A stretch of 49,610 bases of DNA from Nitrosomonadales bacterium (GCA_005240145.1 SBAS01000130.1:1-49610); one strand, 5' to 3'. Counted from the first letter of the stretch, positions 31,334 through 48,518 are shown. Notes: generated from the sequence alone by a model not told the origin. Made by a program: numbers and translations.

Positions 31334-32068
31334 ATGGACCTAAATCTCAAAGGCAAGAGAGTCCTGATCACCGGGGCGTCGAAAGGCATAGGCTGGGCCT
31401 GTTCAAATATCTTTGCTAAAGAAGGCGCCATCGTCCTCTGTACGTCGCGGACGATTGCCGAAGGAACAAACTCCAAACAGGCAGATCTTTCTCTCAGGGG
31501 AACTGCAGAAGATATAGCCGCTTGGGCGGGAGATCTGGACATCCTGGTGAACAACGCTGGCGCGATCCCGGGCGGCGACCTGCAACGCGTCGACGAAGAC
31601 ACCTGGCGCAAAGCCTGGGACCTGAAGGTGTTCGGCTATGTCAACCTGACTCGCGCGGTATATGCCACGATGAAAAAACGAGGCCGCGGCGTGATCATCA
31701 ACATCCTCGGCAACGCCGGGGAGCGGCTCAATCCGGCCTACATCGCGGGCAGCACCGCCAACGCCGGGCTCATGGCCTTCACGCGCACGCTTGGCGGCGC
31801 ATCGCATGCCGACGGCATCCGAGTGCTAGGCATCAACCCGGGGCCGGTTGCGACCGACCGGCTGGTCAGCCTGCACAAGCAAATGGCGCAGACGAAGCTC
31901 GGCGACGCTAACCGCTACGAGGAGCTGTTCAAGGAAATGTCCTTCGGCCGGCCCGCGACGCCGGAGGAGATCGCCTCGGCCGTCGCCTTTCTCGCCTCGG
32001 AGCGCTCCGCCTACACCACCGGCTGCATTCTTTCCATCGACGGCGGCCTCGCCGCGCGCTGGAACTGA
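31334..32068 (+). CDS. SDR-fold protein lacking most catalytic residues
   Basis: This is a 244-residue SDR fold. The cofactor loop TGASKGIG (13-20) and NNAG (73-76) are intact. The catalytic tetrad is not: the helix-4 Asn position is Lys98 (DLKVFG), the Ser strand reads INILGNAGE, and the Tyr136 motif is AYIAGS, so the Lys four residues later is Ser140. It may bind NAD(P) without normal reductase activity, or use another mechanism. Its first 150 bases are less GC-rich than its surroundings. The quinone oxidoreductase gene starts ten bases after its stop. The SDR family is certain, the activity is not. Confidence 0.85.
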   Translation: MDLNLKGKRVLITGASKGIGWACSNIFAKEGAIVLCTSRTIAEGTNSKQADLSLRGTAEDIAAWAGDLDILVNNAGAIPGGDLQRVDEDTWRKAWDLKVFGYVNLTRAVYATMKKRGRGVIINILGNAGERLNPAYIAGSTANAGLMAFTRTLGGASHADGIRVLGINPGPVATDRLVSLHKQMAQTKLGDANRYEELFKEMSFGRPATPEEIASAVAFLASERSAYTTGCILSIDGGLAARWN

Positions 32069-32078
32069 GGGAGTAACC

Positions 32079-33059
32079 ATGAAAGCCGTCCTCTGCAAGC
32101 AGTTCGGCCCCCCGGAATCGCTCGTGATCGAGAATTTGCCCTCGCCCGTCGCCGGTGCCGGCGAAGTCGTGATCAGCGTCAGGGCCGCGAGCCTGAATTT
32201 TCCGGACGTGCTCATCATCCAGAACAAATACCAGTTCAAGCCGCCGCTCCCCTTCTCGCCCGGGAGCGAACTGGCCGGCGTAATCAAGGACGTCGGTGAA
32301 GGCGTCAAGGGATACAAGCGCGGCGAGCGCGTGATCGCGTTCACCACTTACGGCGCGTTCGCCGAGGAAGTGAAGGTCGAGGCCGCGCGCCTGGTGCCGA
32401 TGCCGGAGGGCATGGACTTCAACAGCGCCGCGGCGTTCCTCCTGACCTACGGCACCTCGGACCATGCCTTGCGCGACCGCGGGCAACTGCGCGCCGGCGA
32501 AACCCTGCTCGTGCTGGGGGCGGCAGGTGGCGTCGGTCTGGCGGCGATCGAGATCGGCAAGGCGATCGGCGCGCGCGTGATCGCCTGCGCTTCGAGCGCC
32601 GACAAGCTCGAAGTCTGCAAGCAGCACGGGGCCGACGCCGTGATCAACTACAGCAGCGAGGACATGCGCGAGAAAATCAAGCAGATTACCGACGGTAAGG
32701 GCGTGGACGTCGTCTATGACGCGGTTGGCGGCCTCTATACCGAGCCGGCGCTGCGCTCCACCGCCTGGCGCGGGCGGCTGCTGGTGGTCGGCTTCGCGGC
32801 CGGCGAAATTCCGAAAATTCCCCTCAATCTCACCCTACTCAAGGGATGCTCGATCGTCGGCGTGTTCTGGGGGGATTTCACGCGCCGCGAACCGAAAGTA
32901 TTCGCCGAGAGCATCGCGCAGCTGGGGAAGTGGTTCCGCGAAGGCAAGTTGAAGCCCCACGTGTCGCAGACCTTTCCCCTGGACCAGGCGGTCGAGGCGC
33001 TCAAGCTGATGGCGGCGCGCAAAGTCAAAGGCAAGGTGGTCCTCACCACGCCGGACTAG
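32079..33059 (+). CDS. NADPH:quinone oxidoreductase-like MDR
   Basis: This is a 326-residue zinc-free medium-chain reductase of the quinone oxidoreductase type. The N-terminal domain reads MKAVLCKQFGPPESL and carries ASLNFPDVLIIQ, the Rossmann loop is LGAAGGVGLAA, and the C-terminus ends with VKGKVVLTTPD. It uses NADPH to reduce quinones, enones or acyl-CoA analogues. GGGAG lies six bases before the ATG. It follows the degenerate SDR in the same operon and converges on the GNAT gene with a four-base overlap. Confidence 0.93.
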   Translation: MKAVLCKQFGPPESLVIENLPSPVAGAGEVVISVRAASLNFPDVLIIQNKYQFKPPLPFSPGSELAGVIKDVGEGVKGYKRGERVIAFTTYGAFAEEVKVEAARLVPMPEGMDFNSAAAFLLTYGTSDHALRDRGQLRAGETLLVLGAAGGVGLAAIEIGKAIGARVIACASSADKLEVCKQHGADAVINYSSEDMREKIKQITDGKGVDVVYDAVGGLYTEPALRSTAWRGRLLVVGFAAGEIPKIPLNLTLLKGCSIVGVFWGDFTRREPKVFAESIAQLGKWFREGKLKPHVSQTFPLDQAVEALKLMAARKVKGKVVLTTPD

Positions 33060-33571
33060 GGTTTGCTGCCGTCTCCGGCGCCCAGGGGCCGCTGCATGAT
33101 CACCGTATTCACCCAGCGGCCGAATTTGTAGCCGGTCGAGCGCAAGGCCCCGGCGCGCACGAATCCCAGGCTCGCGTGCACCGCGATCGATGCCGCGTTG
33201 CCGCTGTCGCCGATCACGGCGATGAGCTGCCGGTATTCGAGCGTTTCGCAGCGCGCGATCAATTCGGCGAGCACCGCCTTGCCGATGCCTTTGCCCTGCA
33301 TGCCATGCCTGACGTAGATGGAATCCTCGAGCGTATAGCGGTAGGCGGAGCGGCTCCGGTAGAGCGTGCAGTAGCCGTAGCCGAGGATTTCCGCCTGGTC
33401 CCCGGCCACCACGTACGGCAGGCCCTGGCGGGTCACCTCCTCGTAACGCCGGCGCATTTCCTCCAGCGGCGGCGCTTCCTCCTCGAACGAGGCCAGCCCC
33501 TTCGATACATGGTAGGCGTAGATGGATTGGATCGCAGGCAGGTCTTGCGGTGCAGCAGGTCTGATGCGCAT
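33056..33571 (-). CDS. GNAT acetyltransferase (phosphinothricin acetyltransferase-like)
   Basis: This is a 171-residue GNAT-fold enzyme. The acetyl-CoA loop is RHGMQGKGIGKA, and the C-terminal NAASIAVHASLGFVRAG segment is characteristic of the Pat/Bar/YncA group. It acetylates an amino group of a small molecule such as methionine derivatives. The ATG at 33571 is preferred to an upstream TTG. It is divergent from the rhodanese fusion gene with 20 bases between starts. No target is readable. Confidence 0.92.
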   Translation of the reverse strand: MRIRPAAPQDLPAIQSIYAYHVSKGLASFEEEAPPLEEMRRRYEEVTRQGLPYVVAGDQAEILGYGYCTLYRSRSAYRYTLEDSIYVRHGMQGKGIGKAVLAELIARCETLEYRQLIAVIGDSGNAASIAVHASLGFVRAGALRSTGYKFGRWVNTVIMQRPLGAGDGSKP

Positions 33572-33591
33572 CAAACGATTATAGTGGCGGC

Positions 33592-35727
33592 ATGACGATC
33601 CAGATGGAGCGGGCGACCGCGGTTGCGGAGCTGATCGGGCGCGTGCGCGCGATCGAGGCGCGCGACGGCGTTTCGCGCGCGTCGCTCGAACTGATCAAGG
33701 CTGAATTGATCGCGCTTGCTAGCCGCTCGGAGTTGTTTCCACCCGCGCACTTCGTCAATGTCCCGGGCCGCACCGGCACGATTTACCACCTTGCGGAGGA
33801 CGCCGGGGGCCGCTTTGCGCTCTACGGCTCCGCGGGCGTGCCCGGCAAGGCGCAGCCGCCGCACAACCACACCACCTGGGCTTCGATCGCGGGCGTCTAC
33901 GGCGACGAGCACAACGCCTTCTACGAGCGGACCGATCGCGGCGAAACGCCCGACGAAGGTCGCCTGAAAAAGACGCACGAATTGACCATCCGGCGCGGCA
34001 ATGCCTGCGCCATGCTGCCCGACGATTTCCACACCATCGAGGTGACCGGCAGCGCGGAGTCGCTGCACCTGCACCTCTACGGCAAGACGCTGGAAGACCT
34101 GCCCGACCGGATCGGATTCCCCTCCAGCACCGGCGGCAGAGTCGCGCGCTTCATGGCGAAACCGGAGATCTACGCCACGCGCATCGAGGCGCGCGAGCTG
34201 CGCAGCCTCATTGGCGCGGGAGGTGAGCTCGCGATCCTCGACGTGCGCGAAGAAGGCGTGCACGCACGCGGCCACCTCTTCCTGGCAACTTCGGCGCCGC
34301 TGTCGCAGTTCGAACTGCGCATCGGCCACTTGGTGCCGCGCGCCGGCACGCGCATCGTGCTGGTCGACGACGACGAGCGCCTCGCGCAGCGCGCCGCGCG
34401 CGTGCTGCGCCGCCTCGGTTACCGCAACATCGACGTGCTCGCGCGCGGCCATGCCGCCTGGCAGGCCGCCGGCCACGAACTGTATTCGGGCGTGCACGTG
34501 CCTTCGAAGGCATTCGGCGAGCATGTCGAGCACCGCGACGGCACCCCGCGCATTGCGGCAGCCGATTTGAAGGCAAAACTGGATGCGGCGGAGGACCTCG
34601 TGATCCTCGATTCGCGCCCGATGAGCGAGTTCCGCGTCATGAACATCCCGGGAGCGCTCGACTGCCCGGGCGCCGAGCTCGTCTACCGTGTCGCGCAGGC
34701 CGCCCCGCGCGCGGAGACGCTGGTGGTGGTGAACTGCGCCGGACGCACGCGATCGATCATCGGCGCGCAATCGCTGATCAATGCCGGAATTCCGAACCGT
34801 GTCGTGGCGCTGAAGAACGGCACCATGGGCTGGCACCTTGCCGGCCTGGAGCTGGAGCGCGGGCAATCGCGCGCAGCGCAACCTCCTTCTGAAATTCCTC
34901 TGAAAATATCCATTGAAGCAGCGGCGCGGGTCGCACGGCGTTTCTCCATCCGGACCGTTTCCGTCAACGAACTCGAAAAACTGAGTGAAAACCGCACCCT
35001 CTATATCTTCGACGTGCGTTCCCCCGAAGAATATGTCGCGGGCCACCTGCCCGGCTCGGTCTCGGCACCCGGTGGCCAGCTGGTGCAGGCGACCGATATC
35101 TATTGTGCGGTGCACGGCGCCCGCATCGCGCTCGTGGACAACGATGGCGTACGCGCGACGCTGACCGCGTCCTGGCTGCTGCAGATGGGCTGGGAGGAGG
35201 TTTTTGTCGTCAAAGACGCAGTTTTGGATTCGACCGATCCTGCGTTTGTTCCGAAAGCTCCTCTCTGCCCGGTACTTTCGCCTCGGGAGCTTAAAGAGGA
35301 AAAAGACATCCTGGTTCTCGATTTCGGCACCAGCCTGCAGTACCGTGACGGCCATGTCCCGGGCGCCAGCTTCGCGATCCGCTCGCGGCTCGCCGATCAT
35401 CTGCAGGAAATCGGCTCGAAAAACGTGGTCTGTACCTCCCCCGACGGCCGGCTTGCCCGCTATGCCGCCGCGGACCTTGCAGGCCTGCTGGGGCGCGAGG
35501 TGCGCGTCCTGGAAGGCGGCACCGAAGCCTGGCGCGCGGCGGGACTGCCGTTGGAGACGGGCGAGACGAAGCTGCTCGAGCCGCCCGAGGACCTCTACTA
35601 CAAGCCCTACGACGGCAAGACGCAGATCGAGGCCGCGATGCGCGACTACCTGCAGTGGGAAGTCGCGCTGCTGGAGCAGATCCGCCGCGACCCGGACTGC
35701 CGATTCCGGGATTTCCCCGCGCACTGA
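33592..35727 (+). CDS. Cupin (thiol-dioxygenase-like) fused to four rhodanese domains
   Basis: This is a 711-residue fusion. Residues 1-185 form a cupin resembling cysteine or mercaptopropionate dioxygenases, with His91-x-His93 (PPHNHTTW) and His147 (DDFHTIEV) as the likely iron ligands. Four rhodanese domains follow: about 195-295 (loop VDDDERLA, no Cys), 318-425 (loop NCAGRTRS, active Cys382), 453-545 (loop VDNDGVRA, no Cys) and 560-655 (CTSPDGRLA, Cys614 in a lengthened loop). Only domain 2 has a canonical C-x5 loop, so the others may be structural or pass persulfide along. It likely oxidises a thiol or persulfide and moves sulfane sulfur. No signal peptide is seen. It stands alone between GNAT and yheS. 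Confidence 0.9.
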   Translation: MTIQMERATAVAELIGRVRAIEARDGVSRASLELIKAELIALASRSELFPPAHFVNVPGRTGTIYHLAEDAGGRFALYGSAGVPGKAQPPHNHTTWASIAGVYGDEHNAFYERTDRGETPDEGRLKKTHELTIRRGNACAMLPDDFHTIEVTGSAESLHLHLYGKTLEDLPDRIGFPSSTGGRVARFMAKPEIYATRIEARELRSLIGAGGELAILDVREEGVHARGHLFLATSAPLSQFELRIGHLVPRAGTRIVLVDDDERLAQRAARVLRRLGYRNIDVLARGHAAWQAAGHELYSGVHVPSKAFGEHVEHRDGTPRIAAADLKAKLDAAEDLVILDSRPMSEFRVMNIPGALDCPGAELVYRVAQAAPRAETLVVVNCAGRTRSIIGAQSLINAGIPNRVVALKNGTMGWHLAGLELERGQSRAAQPPSEIPLKISIEAAARVARRFSIRTVSVNELEKLSENRTLYIFDVRSPEEYVAGHLPGSVSAPGGQLVQATDIYCAVHGARIALVDNDGVRATLTASWLLQMGWEEVFVVKDAVLDSTDPAFVPKAPLCPVLSPRELKEEKDILVLDFGTSLQYRDGHVPGASFAIRSRLADHLQEIGSKNVVCTSPDGRLARYAAADLAGLLGREVRVLEGGTEAWRAAGLPLETGETKLLEPPEDLYYKPYDGKTQIEAAMRDYLQWEVALLEQIRRDPDCRFRDFPAH

Positions 35728-35781
35728 CGCGCGCTCTTCTGTAGAATCGCGGGCCTTTCAAGAGACCCGCCCGTTCCAAGC

Positions 35782-37662
35782 ATGATCCGCTTTTCCAATA
35801 TCAGCCTGATCCGAGGCACCAAGGTGCTGCTCGAGGGCGCCGACGCGGTGCTCAATCCCGGCGACCGCATCGGCCTCATCGGCGCCAATGGTTCGGGCAA
35901 ATCGAGCCTGTTCGCGGTGCTGCGCGGCGAGCTGCATACCGACAAGGGCGACGCCGAGTATCCGCCGCAATGGCGGGTGGCGCACGTGGCACAGGAAACC
36001 ACGGCGCTCGAGCGCCCGGCGGTCGAATACGCCATCGACGGCGACACGACTTTGCGCAAGCTGGAAGCACAGCTCTGCGTCGCGGAAGAAGCAAACGACG
36101 GCGAGGCGATGGGGGAGATCTACGCGCAGCTGGCAGACGCGGACGCCTACACCGTGCGCTCGCGCGCCGAGCAACTCCTTGTTGGTTTGGGCTTTAAGAA
36201 TTCTGAATTGGAAAACCCCGTTGCAAGCTTCTCCGGCGGCTGGCGCATGCGCCTCAACCTCGCGCAGGCGCTGATGTGCCCCTCGGACCTGTTGCTGCTC
36301 GACGAGCCCACCAACCACCTGGATCTGGACGCCATCCTCTGGGTGGAGGATTGGCTCAAGCGCTATGCGGGAACGCTGCTGATCGTTTCGCACGACCGCG
36401 ACTTCCTCGACGGCGTGGTAAACGTGATCCTGCACATCGACCAGAAAAAGCTGCGGCGCTACGCGGGCAACTACTCCGATTTCGAGGTGCAGCGGGCACA
36501 GTCGGTCATCCTGGCCGCGGGCCAGAGGGCGAAGCAGGAGCGTGAACGCGCCCACCTGCAATCCTTTATCGACCGTTTCAAGGCCAAGGCCACCAAGGCA
36601 CGGCAGGCGCAGAGCCGCATGAAAATGCTGGCGAAGATGGAGGACCTCGCGCCCCTGCACGTGACGGCCCCCTTTTCCTTCGAGTTCCGCGAGCCGCTGC
36701 GGGCGCCGAATCCACTGCTAGTGCTCGAGGACGCGGACGCGGGTTATGAGGGAAAGACCGCCGGGGTAAAAACCGTCCTGCGCGATATCAACTTCTCGCT
36801 CCAGTCGGAGCAGCGCTACGGCCTGCTCGGCATCAACGGCGCGGGCAAGTCCACGCTCATCAAGACCATCGCCGGCGAACTCAAGCCGCTGCGGGGCACG
36901 GCCCTGTTCAACAAGGGACTGGTCATCGGCTACTTCGCCCAGCACCAGGTGGAGATGCTGCGCGACGACCAGTCGCCCTTGTGGCACCTGCAGAAAATTT
37001 CACCCGCCACGCGCGAACAGGACCTGCGCAATTTTCTCGGCGGCTTCAATTTTCCCGGCGAAATGGCCCTGGGCCCGATTACGAGTTTTTCCGGCGGCGA
37101 GAAAGCGCGCCTCGCCCTCGCGCTGATCGTCTGGGCGCGGCCCAACCTGCTGCTGCTGGACGAGCCCACCAACCACCTCGACCTCGAGACGCGCGAAGCG
37201 CTCACCGTGGCGCTGGCGCAGTTCGAGGGCACGCTGGTGCTGGTATCGCACGACCGGCACTTGTTGCGCGCGACGACAGACCAGTTCCTGATCGTCGCCG
37301 ACGGCGCCCTGCGCCCCTTCGACGGCGATCTGGACGACTACCGCGACTGGTTGTTCAAGAGCAAGCAGGGCAAACCGGCCGAACCCGCGGCGACGCGGAA
37401 AGCAGCGGTGCCGCGACTCTCGTCGTCCTCCAGGAAGAGCCTGGAGGCGCGCATCAAGCGGCTGGAGGAAATGATCTCGCGCTTGAACGCGAGAAAGGCG
37501 GAGCTGGAAGGGCGCCTCGCCGATCCGGCGCTCTACCAGGATGCTTCGAAGGAAGCGTTGGAGACGATGTTGCGCGACCAGGCATACATCGGCAAGGAAC
37601 TCGGCCTGCTCGAGGGCGAGTGGCTGGAGAAACAGGCCCAACTGGAGCACATCGAGGTCTGA
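35782..37662 (+). CDS. yheS: ABC-F family ATPase YheS
   Basis: This is a 626-residue tandem ATPase without membrane segments. Domain 1 has GANGSGKSS and FSGGWRMRLNLAQAL; domain 2 has GINGAGKST and FSGGEKARLALAL. Both carry LLLLDEPTNHLDL. The linker between them (about residues 240-315) is helical and carries FEVQRA and RFKAKATKARQAQSRMKML, and the C-terminus has a coiled coil. Sequence features match YheS rather than Uup or EttA. It binds the ribosome E site and affects translation. A TAGAAT element at 35742-35747 may be its -10. It converges on rpoC. Confidence 0.94.
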   Translation: MIRFSNISLIRGTKVLLEGADAVLNPGDRIGLIGANGSGKSSLFAVLRGELHTDKGDAEYPPQWRVAHVAQETTALERPAVEYAIDGDTTLRKLEAQLCVAEEANDGEAMGEIYAQLADADAYTVRSRAEQLLVGLGFKNSELENPVASFSGGWRMRLNLAQALMCPSDLLLLDEPTNHLDLDAILWVEDWLKRYAGTLLIVSHDRDFLDGVVNVILHIDQKKLRRYAGNYSDFEVQRAQSVILAAGQRAKQERERAHLQSFIDRFKAKATKARQAQSRMKMLAKMEDLAPLHVTAPFSFEFREPLRAPNPLLVLEDADAGYEGKTAGVKTVLRDINFSLQSEQRYGLLGINGAGKSTLIKTIAGELKPLRGTALFNKGLVIGYFAQHQVEMLRDDQSPLWHLQKISPATREQDLRNFLGGFNFPGEMALGPITSFSGGEKARLALALIVWARPNLLLLDEPTNHLDLETREALTVALAQFEGTLVLVSHDRHLLRATTDQFLIVADGALRPFDGDLDDYRDWLFKSKQGKPAEPAATRKAAVPRLSSSSRKSLEARIKRLEEMISRLNARKAELEGRLADPALYQDASKEALETMLRDQAYIGKELGLLEGEWLEKQAQLEHIEV

Positions 37663-37673
37663 GCTCGATGTGC
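37647..37673. terminator. Perfect hairpin between convergent yheS and rpoC
   Basis: GCACATCGAG (37647-37656) and CTCGATGTGC (37664-37673) make a perfect 10-bp stem with a 7-base loop that includes the yheS stop codon. Symmetry means it forms in either transcript, so it could end both yheS and rpoC transcription. Neither side has a clear U-tract, so it is not a textbook intrinsic terminator; it may instead protect the 3' end. Confidence 0.55.
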
Positions 37674-37686
37674 CCCGAATCCAGCG

Positions 37687-46172
<8,486 letters not shown>

Positions 46173-46201
46173 GGACGCTCCCAAAAAACCAATACAAAAC
46201 T

Positions 46202-46230
46202 CCGGGAAGGGGTCTCAGACCCCCGCCCGG
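46202..46230 (-). terminator. Hairpin between rplL and rpoB, probable attenuator
   Basis: On the minus strand CCGGG and CCCGG flank a 6-bp inner stem (GGGGTC / GACCCC) with small internal loops, followed by an AGTTTTG and then TTTTTT stretch before rpoB. Such a partial terminator in this position is known in Escherichia coli, where it lowers rpoBC relative to ribosomal protein expression. Function here is inferred from structure and position. Confidence 0.7.
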
Positions 46231-46243
46231 TATTGAAGTTCAA

Positions 46244-46621
46244 CTACTTGATTTCGACTTTAGCCCCAGCGTCGCCAAGCTTCTTCGCGATCGCGTCGGC
46301 GTCCGCCTTGGAGATGCCCTCCTTGACGGCCTTGGGCGCGCCATCGACCAGGTCCTTGGCCTCTTTCAGGCCCAGGCTGGTCACTTCACGCACCGCCTTG
46401 ATCACGTTCACCTTGTTCTCGCCGTGCGCGAGCAGCATGACCGTGAATTCGGTCTGCTCCTCGGCTTTGGCGGCTGACGCGCCACCGGCTGCCGCCGGAC
46501 CCGCCACCGCGACGGCGGCTGCGGCGGATACGCCGAACTTCTCTTCCATGTCCTTGATGAGCTGCGAGAGCTCGAGGACGGTCAATTTCGATACTGCTTC
46601 CAGAATCTGCGCTCTTTCCAT
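46244..46621 (-). CDS. rplL: Ribosomal protein bL12 (L7/L12)
   Basis: This is a 125-residue stalk protein. An N-terminal dimerisation helix (residues 1-30) is followed by an Ala/Gly-rich hinge around 35-55 and the factor-binding globular domain with [20 protein letters not shown]. It recruits elongation factors to the ribosome. AGGAGA lies about eight bases before the ATG. It is 30 bases after rplJ, so the two are translated together; the stalk needs several L12 copies per L10. Confidence 0.98.
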   Translation of the reverse strand: MERAQILEAVSKLTVLELSQLIKDMEEKFGVSAAAAVAVAGPAAAGGASAAKAEEQTEFTVMLLAHGENKVNVIKAVREVTSLGLKEAKDLVDGAPKAVKEGISKADADAIAKKLGDAGAKVEIK

Positions 46622-46651
46622 TGCTCTTTCTCCTGAAAAATTAGTTCCTGA

Positions 46652-47173
46652 TTAAGCGGGTTTGGCGTCGCGAACCGCCGCCAGGGTCCGCACGAATTTC
46701 CCCGGCACTTCATTCATGGTGCGTACGAGCTTGACGATCGGCGCCTGCATCGTGCCCACCAGCTTCGCCAGCAGCTCGTCGCGGCTGGGCAGAGCTGCGA
46801 GGGCCTTGACGTCCTTGACGGACATCAGCAGGTTGGGCATCGCGCCGCCGCGGATGACGAACTTCTCGTTATCCTTGGCGAAGGCCGACAGCACCTTCGC
46901 GCCGGCGACCAGGTCCTGCGAAATGCCGTAGATCAGCGGTCCGACCATCTGCTCGGACAGCTTCTCGAACGGCGTGCCCTTGACGGCGCGCCGCGCGAGC
47001 GTGTTCTTCAGCACCCGCAGGTAGAGGCCCGACTTGCGCGCTTTCGAGCGCAGGTCGGTGACCGCGCCGACGTCGAGGCCGCGATACTCCGCGACGATCA
47101 CCGACTGCGCCTTGCCGATCTGCGCCGCGATCTCGCTTACGACCGCTTGCTTCTGCTCAAGATTCAATCCCAA
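46652..47173 (-). CDS. rplJ: Ribosomal protein uL10
   Basis: This is the 173-residue base of the ribosomal stalk, which binds 23S rRNA and L12 dimers. [16 protein letters not shown] and the basic [14 protein letters not shown] region are typical. Three starts are in frame: a far upstream one at 47221, a GTG at 47179 and a TTG at 47173. AAGGAG at about 47181-47186 is one base from the GTG but seven from the TTG, so I chose the TTG ([12 protein letters not shown]). An L10-leader-like structure precedes it. Confidence 0.95.
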   Translation of the reverse strand: MGLNLEQKQAVVSEIAAQIGKAQSVIVAEYRGLDVGAVTDLRSKARKSGLYLRVLKNTLARRAVKGTPFEKLSEQMVGPLIYGISQDLVAGAKVLSAFAKDNEKFVIRGGAMPNLLMSVKDVKALAALPSRDELLAKLVGTMQAPIVKLVRTMNEVPGKFVRTLAAVRDAKPA

Positions 47174-47315
47174 GGTCACTCTCCTTTCTGCTTTGAACGG
47201 CCGTTTCTTGGCCGTCCACACACGTACGGTGACCTGGGTTCAGGAACACCGCCTGCGTAGGACACTGCTGAATTAAGCCCAACCTTCAGGCTCCTACGGT
47301 CTTCGACAGCTACTA
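47174..47315 (-). promoter_or_regulatory. rplJ leader: L10-leader-like region before rplJ
   Basis: This 142-base gap between rplA and rplJ is rich in structure. CGTAGGA (47256-47262) and TCCTACG (47292-47298) form a perfect 7-bp stem around a 29-base internal region. A second hairpin (ACGGCC 47197-47202 and GGCCGT 47210-47215, 7-base loop) lies just before the ribosome-binding site. In many bacteria L10-(L12)4 binds a leader in this position to repress its own translation. A structure search is needed to confirm the fold; position and symmetry support it. Confidence 0.65.
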
Positions 47316-48020
47316 CTACTGCGCTTGTGTCGAGAGCGAAGCCGGGTCCACCTTCACGCCCAGGCCCATCGTGCTCGACACCGACACCTTTTTCAGAAAA
47401 ATTCCCTTCGTGCTCGCAGGCTTCGACTTGTTAAGGGCCTCCAGCAGCGCCCCCAGGTTGTCGCGCAGCTGTTCCGGCGAGAACGAGGCGCGTCCGATCG
47501 TGCATTGCACGATGCCCGTCTTGTCGGCGCGGAACTGCACCTGCCCGCCCTTGGCGTTCTTCACCGCGGCCGCCACGTCCGGCGTCACGGTTCCCACCTT
47601 GGGGTTCGGCATCAGGCCACGCGGGCCCAGAATCTGGCCCAGTTGGCCGACGATGCGCATCGCATCAGGCGCGGCGATCACCACGTCGAACTCCATCTTG
47701 CCCGCCTTGACCTGCTCGGCAAGATCCTCCATCCCGACCAGCTCCGCGCCGGCCGCCTTCGCCGCCTGCGCCTTGTCGCCCTGCGCGAAAACCGCCACCC
47801 GCACCTGCTTGCCCGTTCCTGCCGGCAGCACGACCGAACCGCGCACCGTCTGGTCCGATTTCTTGGTGTCGATGCCCAGGTTGACCGCGACATCCACCGA
47901 TTCGTCGAACTTCGCGGTCGCCGTCTCCTTGACCAGTTTCATGGCCTCGAGAGCCGCGTAGGCCTTCGCGCGGTCCACCTTGCTTGCGAACGCCTTGCGG
48001 CGCTTCGAAATGGCGGCCAT
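47316..48020 (-). CDS. rplA: Ribosomal protein uL1
   Basis: This is a 234-residue L1, normal length, with the two-domain fold and the [19 protein letters not shown] region typical of the family. L1 forms the mobile stalk that helps release E-site tRNA and represses the rplK-rplA mRNA. The ATG directly abuts the rplK stop (TAA then ATG). The gene ends with three in-frame TAG codons in a row (47310-47318). Confidence 0.98.
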   Translation of the reverse strand: MAAISKRRKAFASKVDRAKAYAALEAMKLVKETATAKFDESVDVAVNLGIDTKKSDQTVRGSVVLPAGTGKQVRVAVFAQGDKAQAAKAAGAELVGMEDLAEQVKAGKMEFDVVIAAPDAMRIVGQLGQILGPRGLMPNPKVGTVTPDVAAAVKNAKGGQVQFRADKTGIVQCTIGRASFSPEQLRDNLGALLEALNKSKPASTKGIFLKKVSVSSTMGLGVKVDPASLSTQAQ

Positions 48021-48452
48021 TTACATGCCCTCCACGATGATGCCCATGGAGCGCGCGCTGCCGGCGACCGTGCGCATCGCGGCCTCGAGGCTGGCGGCGT
48101 TGAGGTCGGGCATCTTCACCTTGGCGATGTCCTCGACCTGCTTCTTCGTGATCTTGCCGACCTTGTCGGTATGCGGCCGCGGGCTGCCCGATTCGATCCC
48201 GGCGGCCTTCTTGATCAGCACCGTGACCGGCGGGGTCTTGATGATGAAGCTGAAGCTCTTGTCCGTGTACGCGGTGATCACCACGGGCAGCGGCAGGCCG
48301 GGCTCAACTTTCTGCGTCTGGGCGTTGAACGCCTTGCAGAATTCCATGATGTTGAGACCGCGCTGGCCGAGCGCCGGCCCGATGGGCGGGGCAGGATTCG
48401 CTTTCCCCGCGGGAACCTGCAACTTGATGAAACCGACGATCTTCTTTGCCAC
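48021..48452 (-). CDS. rplK: Ribosomal protein uL11
   Basis: This is a 143-residue L11. The proline-rich [20 protein letters not shown] and the C-terminal rRNA-binding [23 protein letters not shown] are intact. It shapes the GTPase-associated centre and is needed for RelA activation. The start is GTG with AGGAGA upstream. The 66-base gap to nusG contains a short imperfect hairpin and no gene; it may include the L1 target site. Confidence 0.98.
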   Translation of the reverse strand: MAKKIVGFIKLQVPAGKANPAPPIGPALGQRGLNIMEFCKAFNAQTQKVEPGLPLPVVITAYTDKSFSFIIKTPPVTVLIKKAAGIESGSPRPHTDKVGKITKKQVEDIAKVKMPDLNAASLEAAMRTVAGSARSMGIIVEGM

Positions 48453-48518
48453 GTTTCTCTCCTAATGTGGGTACAAGCGGACGCTGAGCGCCCTCCCCGG
48501 TTGCTCCAATTCCTGCGC

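Noticed and set aside
33571-35724. 717-codon minus-strand open frame over the cupin-rhodanese gene
   Set aside because: The plus-strand product has clear cupin and rhodanese motifs; the antisense product has none.
48453-48518. Hairpin in the nusG-rplK gap as a terminator
   Set aside because: The stem is short and imperfect with no U-tract; it may be part of an L1 target but cannot be supported alone.
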